This document shows positions 28,201 to 43,200 of a stretch of 64,000 nt of DNA, one piece after another. This DNA comes from Owenia fusiformis (taxonomy: Eukaryota > Annelida > Polychaeta > Sabellida > Oweniidae). Where the stretch lies: contig CAIIXF020000009.1 of assembly GCA_903813345.2 (NCBI GenBank), forward strand, positions 37,191,759 to 37,255,758, given 5' to 3'. Both the position numbers and the translations under genes were made by a program. The number at the start of each line of letters is the position of its first letter. The first letter of the stretch is position 1. The notes under the pieces were generated by a model. It had not been told where the DNA came from. It worked only from the letters and a program-made list of their open reading frames with translations, and did not search any database.

Positions 28201-31200
28201 AATAGTCAGAGTATGGTGTAGCTAACTTATGGAAATAAAGGGTACCTATATGGCAGTAGCTAGTAAAAAAGGGATTCTCCTTTAAGTCATGATATAATGT
28301 CTCACATTCATATACAGGGTATGCCAAAAATTGTTCTAGAACAATCAGAGTAACATTTTTGGCCCACCCTGTATTTATACTTAGAGATTATATTACAAAT
28401 TCTGTTGTACATATATTTTATTATCTATAAGAGGGCATTATTAATTCCAGGGTAGCATGTGTGTCACACGTGAAAACCTGTTGTGTTGTTTTAGAACAAT
28501 TACTTAGTGCCATATGACATTTAAATGTCATTATGAGATATGGAACACTTTACTAGAGAAATGAATGACTTCATTAAACCCAAAAATAATTCATTATACA
28601 AATTACTAATTGGAAAGAGGGAAATATGTTGTTTGTGGATAATTATTACAAATTGCTTTCATAAGACCTCAACATTTTGACACTTGACCTACATAATGAT
28701 AAGTCTGACCTTTTTTGATTGACTTTAGAAATGATGACCTTATGACATTCGCATATAAACTTTATAAAATACATGTTGAAAATATATTGTTTTGTTTATT
28801 TGTTAATGTTTGAGTCATTGTCAACACTTTTCCCACTTTACATGCCTAATAAGACTCATCTAGTTTTTGTAATTCAATTAAAGAACTAAACTAAGGCGTA
28901 AATGGAAGAAGATATTTGTTTCTCCATGCATCAAATAGATTCTATGATGAATATTTGAAATGGTCCCTAAACTTATTATGACTGGATACATTCTTGAACA
29001 TATCCATTTGATTAAAAACAATAAAAACAATTGTGCCATTTTATTGCCTATTTTTGCGTAAAATTGAATCAATGTGTTTTTTCACACTTCTTGGCTTAAG
29101 TAATTCTTGAAAAGGTCGACCGTAAATAAAAAAATGTATTTCTTGCTTTATTCTTGAAAGGGGAATTTATCATTGAATAATGTGGAATAAATCTATGTTT
29201 GAAATTAACATGCATTGCAGAAAACCTGTAAAAATCAGAAATAGTATAGCTGTGAGCAAGAAATAAGTTACAAAAATAGTGAGTTTAAGCAGAGCTTGTA
29301 AATGAATAAAGGAATTACTAGAATCGACTTTTTTCATGAGAAATCACATATTCATTTGTAGTGCTGTATGATTATATAACTTTTATTGACATCTTGTATC
29401 ATAACATGATTACATTAGTCAATTATAGATCATCACAGATCCTAAAATGCTCATGGTATGTTTAGGTCTAGTAAGTACCCATGTTAAAGATTTTAAACCA
29501 AAATGTTAGTAACTTGTGAACCCTTCATTAATATGCAAAATATCACTACCTGCTATTTGTTACAGATGACAAACTCCGAAAGCTGAACACTGAATGCCAA
29601 GCACCAAATGCCAGATGCTGAACACCATCCACACATCGTGACATAAAAAAGCTCATTTTGATTCTACCAGGCAATAAAATAAGTTAACTATTTGGATGAA
29701 TAAGAATTCTCATATCTATCCCACAAATATTTAAAAATAAGGTTATATCAAATAATGAATTATATGACCTATAAAAGGATTCTTTTGAATTTAGAGGCTA
29801 TTATTCTTTCAACTAATCTATAAAGATTAGATAAATAATGATACATGTATCCATGTATATCTCTGAGAGAAACTGAGGAAAACAATAAATATGTATAGAT
29901 TCAGAGAAAATCTGAGATGAATACTTCAATGAGCTTTCCTAATTACTTATTGACTTTTGGAATCTATGTTCTGATTCCCATTTACCTCAGTATCAAATAT
30001 GAACCTCACAATAAAAAAAAAATCAATGATGGAAATTCCCAAATACTTTAATGCTAGGCACAACATTGAGATGAAGTCAGAAACAGGTGCCGTCACTGAA
30101 TATTAATCCCTCACGGGGCGATAAGTGTGGCGAATATGCCCAAATTAAATGATCGATTGCTCTCAATTCATGGATAACACCACTGTTTTCACTGGTCAAT
30201 ATTCATCAAATATAGAGTGCTTCCTTGAATAGTACTTAAGGAAATGTTTTCCTCTAGATGATAACATAACTCGAGGTAAACAATGCTCAATGATTAAGCA
30301 TACTGTGAAACCTTTAACACGATTAAAATTGGATACAAGTGTTCATATTAAAAGACTCATCACAAAAGAACTGAATTTAAAATTGATTAATAGAAGTGGT
30401 CGCAGATAGGGTATAAATAACCGAGTATATAATTGCGATAGCTTCTACATCTGTGTTTTGTTTCCATGTATGCTCAACATGAAATAGTAAAGAATTCAAA
30501 TGTAGTTGCCACAGAATATGCCGGTGAATTGACTGAGAGTCCCGCACACTAGTAATGGCACCATGGTGCAACACCCATATAAATAATCTTGTGAATGTCA
30601 TCAAATTATACACGACCCCATCTGTCATGAAAACATGTCCCTTTAATAGGATTTGATTAAATGGTTGTCAAGGTGACATGAAAAACGAACTGCAAAAAAG
30701 TGTTTGCATTTCAAAATACATATATTCAGTTAAAATAGAACTATATATTGCCAAAATGGGTACAATATTTATTTCCGAATGAATATAATTCCTGAATGAT
30801 TAAATCTTCATTTGAGGTCATTATGATGATACCAAGACTAAAAGCATAATATCATCTTATGGTCAGCGAGTAATGCAATTATATGATTGGAATTTAAGAT
30901 TGCCTTGAGATTCTTCCCCAAATGATGCGGGTTCATGGACTCATTAAAAACATTCATTATGAAGCCAGATACTATATGTCTAATGTGTTGATTGGAAGCT
31001 ATCTGAGTACTAATGAGCATGGAGTTGCTCTGAAAACAAATTATCTCTGTTATGTGCATGGAATATGTAATATCACAGTTGTATGGTATAAATAGTGTGA
31101 CTTCAGGATAACCACTTGAGCTAAATTATCTCAAGATATCTCCCCAGCATTTTCTAAACTATTGCAAAATTTACCTTTATTTCCTAATTTTTTTCAAACT

Positions 31201-34200
31201 GGGAACAATTGATTTTCAACCAGGTAAAAGGTATTTTTTCAACTGTGGTATTTCTTCACAGTCTATGGTGATGAGACCCATACGGAAATTTAAACCATTT
31301 AAGATGATGGGCTCCATATTGAGCTGAAAGCTGCTGGTCTGAAAGATTTAGATTCTGTAGAAAATGTTTTCTGAGTTACTCCTGCAGATTATATTCCCCT
31401 TCTCATAAAATGTTTAAATTTTAAAACTGAATAGCAGATGACATTTCAATTCAATTAAATAACTCATTTTTAGGATAGGGTCAGACACGTATGTAAAGTC
31501 ACCATCATTTCATTTTATATCCTAATAAGTTGAGATTTAGAACTGAATTCATTTAATTAAAATATACCTGGTATAGCGTGTGGATCACCGCCTGCGGCAC
31601 CTTCAGCTTGACCGGGTGTTGTGTCATTTGTTTCTCCCCCTTCCATTTTACTCATGAGCTTCACATCTGCTTCAACATGAGTTGGATCTGTCACATTAGC
31701 ACCATTTGGTTGACTTACGTCAGAGCCAGTAGGCCCATCTGTAGTTTTAACATCACTTATATCACTGGTGGGCTCCTTAATGAGTGGATTGGTGTCATCC
31801 TGAAGGATTGTAAAGTCTAAGATTTCAGTCTCTTCTAAGGAATCTTTACTTGTTTTGGCCTTGTTTTTAGGCGATGTATTAAAACTGGTGGATGCTCGAG
31901 GACGGTTAGTTTTTGAAGGTGGGTGATGTGTAATGTTAGAATTCCTGGTGGGGAAGCAGGGTTCTGTAACATCTTGCTCTTCCAAAGAGTCCAATATACA
32001 GATCTGATCATCTTTTCTGAAATAATATAAAATATGCAAACTTATAGATAATGATAATAATATCTCTTGGCATGATAATATTTCATGGATAATCCATAGG
32101 GAGTAAGTTACCCCTTCCCCTGTTTTATTCTGGATACTAATTCCTCCCAAGGGATTATCAATGGAGGGATTAAAGTGGTTTTGTGTTTTAGTGCACCAAT
32201 ATACAGACAAACATTAACCACATAACAGTTTAAGTCGTCATGAACAACTCTGAGTCAAGTACCCTTATTAGTATAGTAGGAACAAGGGGTTCCCATGCAC
32301 CCATAAGGTGTGAATAAGTTACATACATTTTTGTAATCCCTAGGGTGTCTATTTAATGAATTCATTTGTTAACATTGCCAACTAATGTCCCATAGTACTT
32401 TTATGGCGGCATTCAGTTACCATGGTTACGCATCTTTAGACATCTTACCTTGGTATCTTAAATCATTTGTAGCTCTGTCATTATTTGGTCTATAGAAATG
32501 ATATTGGTACCAAATTGAACCTCGTTAAATTTCCAATAAATTTCTGATATTCAATTATGCAAATTTTCTAATTTGCATAAATTATAACGTCATCAATCTA
32601 TTTTTGGTTCAGAATTTCCAACTATAGCACCGTATCTATTAGAACTGAGGCTGTATGGCAAAATTTCTGAAAGGTTTTGTCCTTTATTCTATTAGTAGAA
32701 GGTATAAGCAACATAAAAGTGAAAACAGATTCAAAATTGAATCAGTATTACGAAAGTTATGTAACTTTCGAGGCAGCTATCGTGAATGTCATTATTTGAC
32801 AATAACATACATTACGTCTTACCTTGGAATCTTGAATCAATGTAGCTTCGCCATTATTTGGTATATAGAGATGATATTGGTATCTGATTAAACCTTATTA
32901 AATTTACTATATGGTTACGATATTCAGTTATGGAAATTAGCTAATTTGCATTAATTGTGACGTCATCAATCCATTTTTGGTTCAGAATATCCTAGTATAG
33001 CAACATATCTATTAGAACTGAGGCCTTATGACAGAATGTGTGCATAGTTTTGTCCCTTATTTGATGAGTGGAAGATATAAGCATTAAAGAGACGACAAAT
33101 CTTCAAAATTGGATCAGAATTAACAAAATTATCCAGCTTTGGAGGCAGCTACTGTGAACGTCATTGTTTGACAATTATAAAAATAATATTAAATTAACAA
33201 AAAAAGTAACAACCATAGTTGTTTCAATTTTATTGAGTAAAAATGTGCATGTATTGAACTGAACTAATAAGTATGTGGAAAGGTTACATGTATTTTGACT
33301 ATCATTCACAGGGGTCAAAACGGTTATCTCGACCCTGTATATTAAAGATCCAATTTTATAATTTACCATGCACTTTCAATGATTCATATAAATAGTATAC
33401 ATATAGTCTGATTTTCATCATATTCTTCATATTCTTGATTCTTAAAGCATCTGAAGTATAAAGCATGATTAGAAGTGAAGATGATCCATCATATGGTTTA
33501 TGTAATATTTCTAACATTTCAGATGCTATGGTAACATCACTTGATAATGAGGTTTTTACATTTCACGTTCTTAATGAGTTAAAAGAAAGTTATTCTCCCT
33601 TTGCTTTAGAGAAAAATAGTCACATGAATTTGTTTAAAAAAATTATAACTTAATTTAACCCCCTCCTGACAGCCCCCATATTTGAAGATTTGGGTGAAAC
33701 CTGGCAAAATACATTAATTATTATGTTCCAGAAGCCCCCAGAAGCTTTATGATGGCCCCCAGTGGCCCCAAGAATCTATACAGGGGCCCCAAGTGGCCCC
33801 CAGAAGGTATACGATGGCCCCAAGAAGCTATACAAGGGCCCCCAGAAACTATACTGTGGTCTCCAGAAGCTATATGGTGGCCCCCAGTGGCCCTCAGAAG
33901 CTATATGATGGCCCCCAGAAGCTAATTAGTGGCCCCCAGGAGCTATACGGTGGCACCCAGAAGCTATACAGGGAACCCCAGTGGCCCCAAGAAGCTATAT
34001 GATGGCCCCCAGAAGCTATACAGCAGCCCCCAGAAGCTACATGATGGCCCCAAGAATCTATATGATGGCACCCAATGGCTCCCAGAAGCTATACAGGGCC
34101 CCCAGTAGCCCCTAGAAGCTATACGGTGGCCCCCAAAGCTATATAGTGGCCCATTGGGGGACACTGTATAGCTTCTGGAGGCCATCATATAGCTTATGGG

Positions 34201-37200
34201 GGCTACCGTATAGTTTCTGCGGGCCCTTGCATAGCTTCTGGGGGCCATCGTATAGCTTCTGGGAGCCACTGGGGGCCCCTGTATAGCTTCTGGGGGCTAC
34301 AGTACAGTTTCTGCAGGCCCTTGCATAGCTTCTGGGTGCCATCGTATAGCTTCTGGGAGCCACTGTGGGCCCCTGTATAGCTCCTGGGGGCCACTATATA
34401 GCTTTCGGGGCCACTGGGGGCCACCGTATAGCTTCTAGGGGCTACTGGGGGCCCTTTATAGCTTCTGGGAGCCATTGGGGGCCACCATATAGATTCTGGG
34501 GGCCATTTTGTAGCTTCTGGGAACCACCATATAGCTCCTGAGGGTCACTATTTAGCTTCTGGGGGCCATCATATAGCCTATGAGGGCCACTGGGGGCCAC
34601 CGTATAGCTTCTAGGGGCTACTGGGGGCCCTTCACATCTTCTGGGAGCCATTGGGAGCCATCATATAGATTCTGTGGGCCATCATGTAGCTTTTTGGGGC
34701 TCCTGTATAGCTTCTGGGGGCCATCGTTTAGCTTCTTGGGGCCACTGGGGTCCCCTGTATAGCTTCTGGGAGCCACCATATAGCTCCTGGGGGCCACTAA
34801 TTAGCTTCTGGAGGCCATCATATAGCATCCGAGGGCCACTGGGGGCCACCATATAGCTTCTGGAGACCATAGTATAGTTTCTGGGGGCCCTTATATAGCT
34901 TCTGGGGGCCATAGTATAGATTCTGGGGGCCTCCGTATAGCTTGTGGGGGCCACCGTATAGCTTTTTGGGGCCACTGGGGGCCCCTGTATAGCTTCTGGG
35001 CGCCACCGTATAGCTCCTGGGGGCCACAGGGTTTCCTGTATAGCTTCTGGGACCCACCGTATAGCTCCTGGGGGCCACTATTCAGCTTCTGGGGGCCAAC
35101 ATATAGCTTCTGGGGAGCACAGTATAGCTTCTGGGGGCCATTTGGGGCCCCTGTATAGATTCTTGGGGCCACTGGGGGCCATCATATAGCTTCTGGGGGC
35201 TTCTGGAACCTAATAATTAATGTATTTTGCCAGGTTTCACCAAAATCTTCAAATATAGGGGCTGTCAGGGGGGGGGGTTAAATTAATAAGTTATAATTTT
35301 TCTAAACAAATTCATGCGACTATTTATCTCTAAAGCAAAGGGAGAATGACTTCCTTTTAACTCATTAAGAACGTGAAATGTAAAAACCTCATTATCAAGT
35401 GATGTTACCATAGCATCTGAAATGTTAGAAATATAACATAAACCATATGATGAATCATCTTCACTTCTAATCATGCTATATACTTCAGATGCTTTAAGAA
35501 TCAAGAATATGAAGAATATGATGAAAATCAGACTATATGTATACTATTTATATGAATCATTGAAAGTGCATGGTAAATTATAAGATTGGATCTTTTACAG
35601 GGTCGAGATAACCGTTTTGACCCCTGTGAATGATAGTCAAAATGCATGTAACCTTTCCACATACTTATTAGTTCAGTTCTATACATGCACATTTTTACTC
35701 AATAAGATTAAAACAACTATGGTTGTTACTTTTTTTTGTTAATTTAATATTCTTTTTATAATTGTCAAACAATGACGTTCACAGTAGCTGCCTCCAAAGC
35801 TGGATAATTTTGTTAATTCTGATCCAATTTTGAAGATTTGTTGTCTCTTTAATGCTTATATCTTCCACTCATCAAATAAGGGACAAAACTATGCACACAT
35901 TCTGTCATACGGCCTCAGTTCTAATAGATATGTTGCTATACTAGGATATTCTGAACCAAAAATGGATTGACGACGTCACAATTAATGCAAATTAGCTAAT
36001 TTCCATAACTTAATATTGTAACCATATAGTAAATTTAGTAAGGTTTAATCAGATACCAATATCATCTCTATAGACCAAATAATGGCGAAGCTACATTGAT
36101 TCAAGACTCCAAGGTAAGACGTAATGTATATTATTGTCAAATAATGACATTCATGATAGCTGCCTCGAAAGTTACATAACTTTCGTAATACTGATTCAAT
36201 TTTGAATCTGTTTTCACTTTTATGTTGCTTATACCTTCTACTAATAGAATAAAGGACAAAACCTTTCAGAAATTTTGCCATACGGCCTCAGTTCTAATAG
36301 ATTTGTTGCTATAGTTGGAAATTCTGAACCAAAAATAGATTGATGACGTCATAATTTATGCAAATTAGATAATTTGCATAATTGAATATCATAAATTTAT
36401 TGGAAATTTAACGAGGCTTAATTTGGTACCAATATCATTTCTATAGACCAAATAATGACAGAGCTACAAATGATTTAAGATACCAAGGGTAAGATGTCTA
36501 AAGATGCGTAACCATGGTAACTGAATGCCACCATAAAAGTACTATGGGACATTAGTTGGCAATGTTAACAAATGAATTCATTAAATAGACACCCTAGGAA
36601 TTACAAAAATGTATGTAACTTATTCACACCTTATGGGTGCATGGGAACCCCTTGTTCCTACTATACTATATGTTTAAAATATTAAAATACAATAAACATT
36701 CTTTGTCTGACCCAGGACTTGAACTCACAACTTATGCTACCAGAAGGCTAATATTTATATGATGAGCATGTGAATTGCGTCAAAATCGAATTGTGATAAA
36801 ATATGTATATACCTGTATTTTTTAATTATTACTATACCAACCAAAATGATATCTTCTCCTAATCTTTTGTTTAACCTCAATAAAATATCTTGAATGAAAT
36901 CATTTGAAATATATCCAAAAATATCTTTAGGGAAATCAGCTCAGTCGCACTCTGCAAATATTTTTTCTTTTATCTTACGAAAACAATTGCAATTTATGGT
37001 GTGAAATCTCTATGGTTGACCTACTTGATTAGGAACATGCAAGATTGTTCAAATAATGTGTTGTACATTTGGTACCTGTCAAGAGGTAACAGGCGCTTAG
37101 CTGACTATTAACATCTGCTCTTGACATAATGCTCTTGTATTTTTGTTTTTTTAATTAGGGCCATGTTAAAAAAGTTGGATTTCTGTTAAGGAGCTGAACA

Positions 37201-40200
37201 TTCACTCTTGAAGGGGATGTAATCAAGCTTGAAATATACATGATTTTGGATTTTGTTTGGTGAGAAAAATATTTTTGAAAAATATATTGGCTAATGGTAA
37301 AGTGGTGAACCAAGCCTATTGCTCACCTCAATATACAAACATGTTTTTTATCAGAGTATAGTCAGTGATAAACTTGAGGTCAAATGTTGTCTTAGCCATG
37401 AAAAAATATTAAATAAATATTAACAAAATACCTATCATTTAATTTGAAAAATTGCTATATCTGACCATGTTATTTCCTGATACAAAATAAAATATGAAGA
37501 CCTGTTTCCTACTACTACCTATAAAATTGAATTGAATTGACCTGGGTGTATTTCCTTAGTTTTTTTTTAGAAAGCATCCTTGTTGCATCTAGTATTAGGG
37601 AAATTAGAAATGAACTGTAAGTAATACAATGTGATTGAGAAATTTGGAAGAAGAAATTTTGAAATTATATTTTCTTGAAATATCAATATTTCCTGCTGGA
37701 GTTGGCATTGACCTCTTACCCAATTTACTACTAGACAATTGCAAAGGAATAAAGCAAGTAAACACACACACACACACCTTCATAGTTCTTTTGTACCAGA
37801 AAATAACACGATATGGTAATTTTTCATAATTTACTAAACATCAGTAAAATACAACAGTCTTGGCAAGAAACCAGGTTTAAAAAAAGATGAAGCTTAACAC
37901 TTAACATTGTACTTAGGATTACTAAAACATAACCATATCATGTTTTAATCATGTTCTAATACTTTTCCTCATACATTTTATTCAAAATACAAAAAAGGTT
38001 TGATATTGAGAAGCTGCTTACTGGGTTTCCCTACTGATAAAAAACAATTTTACTCAAAAAGCGCATAATGTACATTAACTTACAATAAATGGGCCTTAGT
38101 TCATATAAATAACTAATAACCACCTAAACAACAGCCAGCAACATTCAGTTACCATGGTTACCTGGGTTACTGTGAACAGAGAAACTCAGAAAGTACCTTC
38201 ATAAAACTTATTCATTAATCAGTCTTATGCAAAGGCAATCGTAATTACCTGAGTTTTTTCAATTTGAGAGACTAAATTTTGAATATGTGCCTAAGACTGT
38301 ATACTGAAAACACTCACACTGACATGAAATTACTAAAAAGTCATGACTTTTGGCAAACTGACAAACTGGAAAATACGCAGTCCAGAAAAATAAACATATT
38401 TCATTCATAGTACAGTAAAACCGTTGTATAACAGATACTTCTAGATTTGGTCAAGTGTTCATATTTGGTGGTGTTCACATTCTGCTATTATGGAAGTACA
38501 TAAGACATCCAAAAATGGCACTGAAATACAGTTAACCTTTCAAGGTGTTTACTTGAGACCTGTGTTCACCTTTAAATGTTTTACTGTACATTCATAGTAC
38601 ATTCACAGTGCAGGAGCACTCAGCTAAAAAGATGCTTTTGCTCATCAACAGGAGATACAGTAGTTTAGTACGGAATAAATACAAGGTGAATGAACCAGTT
38701 TCTTCCTAAGTTTTGTAATAAGAAAAACAGGGCACCATACTCAGATTCCTCAACATTGCTCCCTAAATCACCCACTAAGAAAAAATAAATGTTCTACCCA
38801 CCCATGGCTATATATAAATAATGGGATCAATTTATCTTCTTTAATTGATTGATTTGATATACTATATTTGAAAGACAAGCTTTCATCACTTTAACTTTCT
38901 ACCAAAAACATCCTTTCATGTCCAAATATTTTCCAAATGTTGAGGTGTTCACCTGAACATTTACGATAATTGCCTTTACAGTTCTGAATCCTTCAGCTAA
39001 CCTTGATATGTTGAAAGATCTACTTTTAGCAAATCTACAACTATTGACATCATTCCAAATGTGTGTTACCATGGTAATCATGAACTGCTTCACCTGGTAA
39101 GGTTACAGTCTGTTTACGTTTAGGAAATCCATGCTCTCCCCTCAGAAACATGGTGAGCTTGGTATTTCCTTTAGTAATCCAGAAATCATGACTTTCTACA
39201 AGTAGTATTACACACCAAAGATATAGGGAGATAGAGATGCCTCATTAACAATTACATCACATCCCATTGTCTCCCAAAAGAGAAATAGTCTTTACATTTG
39301 ATGCAATAAAACTGCTATTAATTAATTTAACAAATTGATCTCAAATACAAGACTCTCATTCCAAAAATTGATCAATTAGAAAGTTTCAATATTGCAGTGT
39401 TTATTTATTTATTTATTTCATTGACCTTAGATTTATGAATTCCTGGGTCAATTACAAGAATTGTTGCATGCCTATGTTCAATAACTTACTGGACATTTAG
39501 AATCAACACAATCAGGACATATCAACAAATTAATGTTCTAGTGAGCTCAGCTTCAGTTTTCTATAAATATTTCAGTATAAGTTTTCACAGATCTCTTATT
39601 CATTCTCATGAGTTTGCTACCCTTGATGACTGATGACATGGAGTTATTTAATAGCTGTTTTTTCAGAGAAGTTTGCTTAATAATATAATTCACACATAGC
39701 TAGGCAAGGTGTGTCCAATTCCAGCCAATCTGAACAGAGTATTCACACAATGAACAGTGTGTGAAATATCAATAACACATGCAAGATCAATATGTTATAT
39801 ATTTTAAATTCTAAAAGTACCCTGAGAGGCTCGTTACTTAAAGTGAAATCAAGCAATTGATAAAGCCTCAAAAGGATTTAAACTGATTAAAAATCACCTT
39901 GCTGCAAATATACAGGATTTTATGTTGAACTTTTTTCTGACTGAATACTTTGATATGATATCAGAGAGACAAAAACATATGATGATGAAAATATCAAATA
40001 ATAGAAGCGTGTTTTAAAACTACATTATTAATGAATGAATGAAAAATGGTGACATTAGTTAATTACTACCAAGTGTCATACAATCCATCAGTTCATCTGC
40101 CCCAAGGCAATGACATTGCATAAATTACAATCCCTGTATTAAGTATAGTGCATACAATGTATTTATATAGTAAAACATGTACATGTTTGTTAAAAATTAA

Positions 40201-43200
40201 ATTTACTTGTTATGATTACCAATAATTAATGAAATAGGTAATATTTTTCAAAATTTTATATGAATATTTGTCAGTTTTGGTGGTATATACTATAATTCAA
40301 AATCAAATTATTTTGTTAATAGTATGATGAACCCCCCCCCCCCAAACAGAAAAAACTGTCTTTACTTCAAACCTTCAAAGCAAAGGAGACCTTTCTTCAA
40401 GATCATCTTCTTCCTAATTTATTTATATGCCAATTAATTTCTCAGTATTTTGTAAGTGACATTAACCCATCAGTTCTCCCTGTTTGTAACTGATGGGCCA
40501 TCGGTTCAATGATTAATAACATCACCGTAACATGAACATTGAATAATACTTCATCTTAAGACAATGGCAGAGTGACTCAATTCTATGGGGCAATATAACC
40601 ATCAATCTCTTCATGGTCCATTCCTCTTGGATGCCTGATTAATCAATTGACGGGACAAGTTAATTAGAGAAAGTTGGATCGAGGGAAATAGAGCACTAGA
40701 TACATTGCCTTAGTGGAAAATCAAAAATTGTTTATTCATCAATGAAATATTTATCTCAATCGGTCTGTTCAGATCAGTTTTTATTTGATTTTCTGATTTT
40801 TATATTGGTTCTATGATACAGGAGTCTGTATCGGAATTCTGATTGTCTCTTTAGCCTAAAATATATTTTAGATATTGTACAAAGCATGTATGATCATTAA
40901 TTATGTCACTTTATAGTAGTATGCTGGAAATTGGAGAACTTTCATTTACATGTCCATTAAAACCAGCCCTTATTAGAGGGGGGGGGGATTCAATCTTATT
41001 AGAGGGAACCCATGACACAAATATTGAAAAACTTGCCATCAAAAATATAAGAATCTTTTAAAACCTGTAGTGTATAAAGAAAATTCCATTATGCCATGTT
41101 TTAAAGAGTTCAATAAATGTGTATTTGAATTCATCTTAATATAATTAATTACCATATGTGCCACGGAACACTAATACATACACAATATTACATATAACAT
41201 AATGTATAATATAAATCCTGTTGTTACAGCTTTATAGCTAGCTGAATGTCATATCAATCTATCCCCTCCCATTATCTAATATCAACATTTCCTCTATTAA
41301 TTTGCTCGTATTACATATGTATGTTTCTATGACATAAGAGCTCGTATCATGTCTCCATACCTTTTGCATACATTGAAGATAACGATAGGTGACCAGATAA
41401 TGCTTTATCTCCCATTATCTTGAAGATGAAACCTTTCGACTTGAAGGAAACAATATGCCAAAGAGCTCTCTATAGAAAATAAGACCACAGCACCGGACAA
41501 ATCAGTCATTTGTCAAGAGAATATTTCAAAATGTTTGGAAAATTGTCCGAAGATTTATTGGTCTGCTTTGCTTACCACAATATTTTACTGGTTGGTTGGG
41601 TGATTGTGATTGGTTGGCAGGTTGGTTGGCAGGTTGGGTGAATGTGATTGGTGAGTAGGTTGGTGGCTTGGTTGATTGGTGATGCCACAGTTAAGTACCC
41701 AAATGAACTATTTCCCATTTTAGGAGCTTTTTAAATTATGTAGACCAGATAATAAAAATATTTTATTTCCTCCATGTACTGAGATGTTGATATTCCTAAA
41801 GGGTTGTCACAACATCATAAATCATAATGAATTAGCCTTTATATTCAGTCACGACTCTGGTATCATATTATATTGTTGTCTGTATCTCATGTAAAAGCAG
41901 TGATCCAAACATTAACACATTCTGACTTGGTGCCACACCCAGAAATAATTACCTTGCATATATTACAGGTAACTCAACTTCCAAACGCCACCCTTCTGTG
42001 GAGTTGGAATAAGCTCAAGGGCTAAATTTTATAGATGTGCAGCCCCACAAATTTCAGTTGGGCTTTCAAGCCATTTATAAGATATTCAATCAGCCAAAAA
42101 TTGATATTTAAATATCTCACTTTTAAATAAAACTCTTAAAAGGGTAACCGATAATCAAATAAACTATTCCATTTGAATTACATGAAATGTTTGAAGATTC
42201 AAAACAACTTTTATAGTGATAGTTAACGCAATAGCATATCCTCCATCTGGATTGTTTAAACCTGGAGAGCATAATGACATTATTTCCTTTGATATCTTTC
42301 AAATTAGATTTCTCACAGCAAAGGAGATTTCCTTATCCCCTTTCACCGCAACAGCATTCATTATATCTCAGATAACTGAAGCCAATTCAGCATACGCTCT
42401 TGGAATATACTGACAGAAAAAATACTTCTTTGTGTTCAGCAGAGCTGATGACTCACTGTAGCATATAACAGGCACCATGGTTCTGATTTGCAAGTCAACT
42501 TTGATGCAGTTATTCTATGTAGCTAAGAATAAAATAATAAAAATGCCTGGGAGGGAGTGGGGGTCATAACTTGGTAAGGAGATAGGGAGACTTGGCAAAG
42601 GGGATGCATCTGGCTAAGACTTCTCCTTAGGGAGACAATGGGATGCAGTTGGTGTGGTATCATATAGTTTCACCTAAAACAGACCAATCAACATTATTTG
42701 CAAAGAGATACCTCAACTTCAGTGACACAGAAATATTCTGGTATTTTCTTCCTTATTGCGCACAGCCTGAATACAAATCTACAGATAGTGAAAACTAGGA
42801 AGTAATTACAGTGCACAAAGTATGACGCATTATTACAAGATCAACTTTAATATTCCTGTAAAACCTGTGTAAAACATACAACAAGTACAATTAACTATCA
42901 TCCCCTATGATTTCTAGAGCTAGGATTAGAAATGTGATGCAGCTAACATTTAATTAAGTATACTAAATGATGTAATAAAATGCTAGAGACAATTTGCAAT
43001 AAAGACGCATTATAATTAGAGAGCATATTGCAATCAACAAACAGATGGGACATGACCAGGATGTATCTAAAATATCACACTTAGGGACTCAAATTTTCTC
43101 AAGAAATACAATTATGATGCTAGTCGGAAAGTACATTATAGATTTTTCCCATTGACTTCTAAATGAACAGCATCTTTGCCAATATATGATTCAATCTCAA

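Larger units (their letters stand above)
26140..31567. other. Intronic DNA, few features
   Basis: This is the remainder of the 19.6-kb intron. I see only a 57-bp TA-flanked element (28315-28371), a dispersed-repeat copy (29523-29650) and TTTA microsatellite DNA near 28080-28110. No convincing exon was found. Confidence 0.5.

Noticed and set aside
33793-35172. Several 60-100 codon overlapping frames reading APRSYT/GPQKLY repeats
   Set aside because: They are readouts of a 21-bp palindromic minisatellite; the period is a multiple of 3, so frames stay open on both strands.
32655-36281. Mirror frames MAKFLKGFVLYSISRR in both foldback arms
   Set aside because: Similarity comes from the arms being inverted copies; no transposase motif, and the frame is flanked by non-coding repeats of the same sequence.
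36700-36780. tRNA-like stretch on the minus strand (GAGTTCAAGTCCTGGGTC, a B-box-like block)
   Set aside because: Only a degenerate B box with no cloverleaf; at most a worn tRNA-derived SINE fragment.
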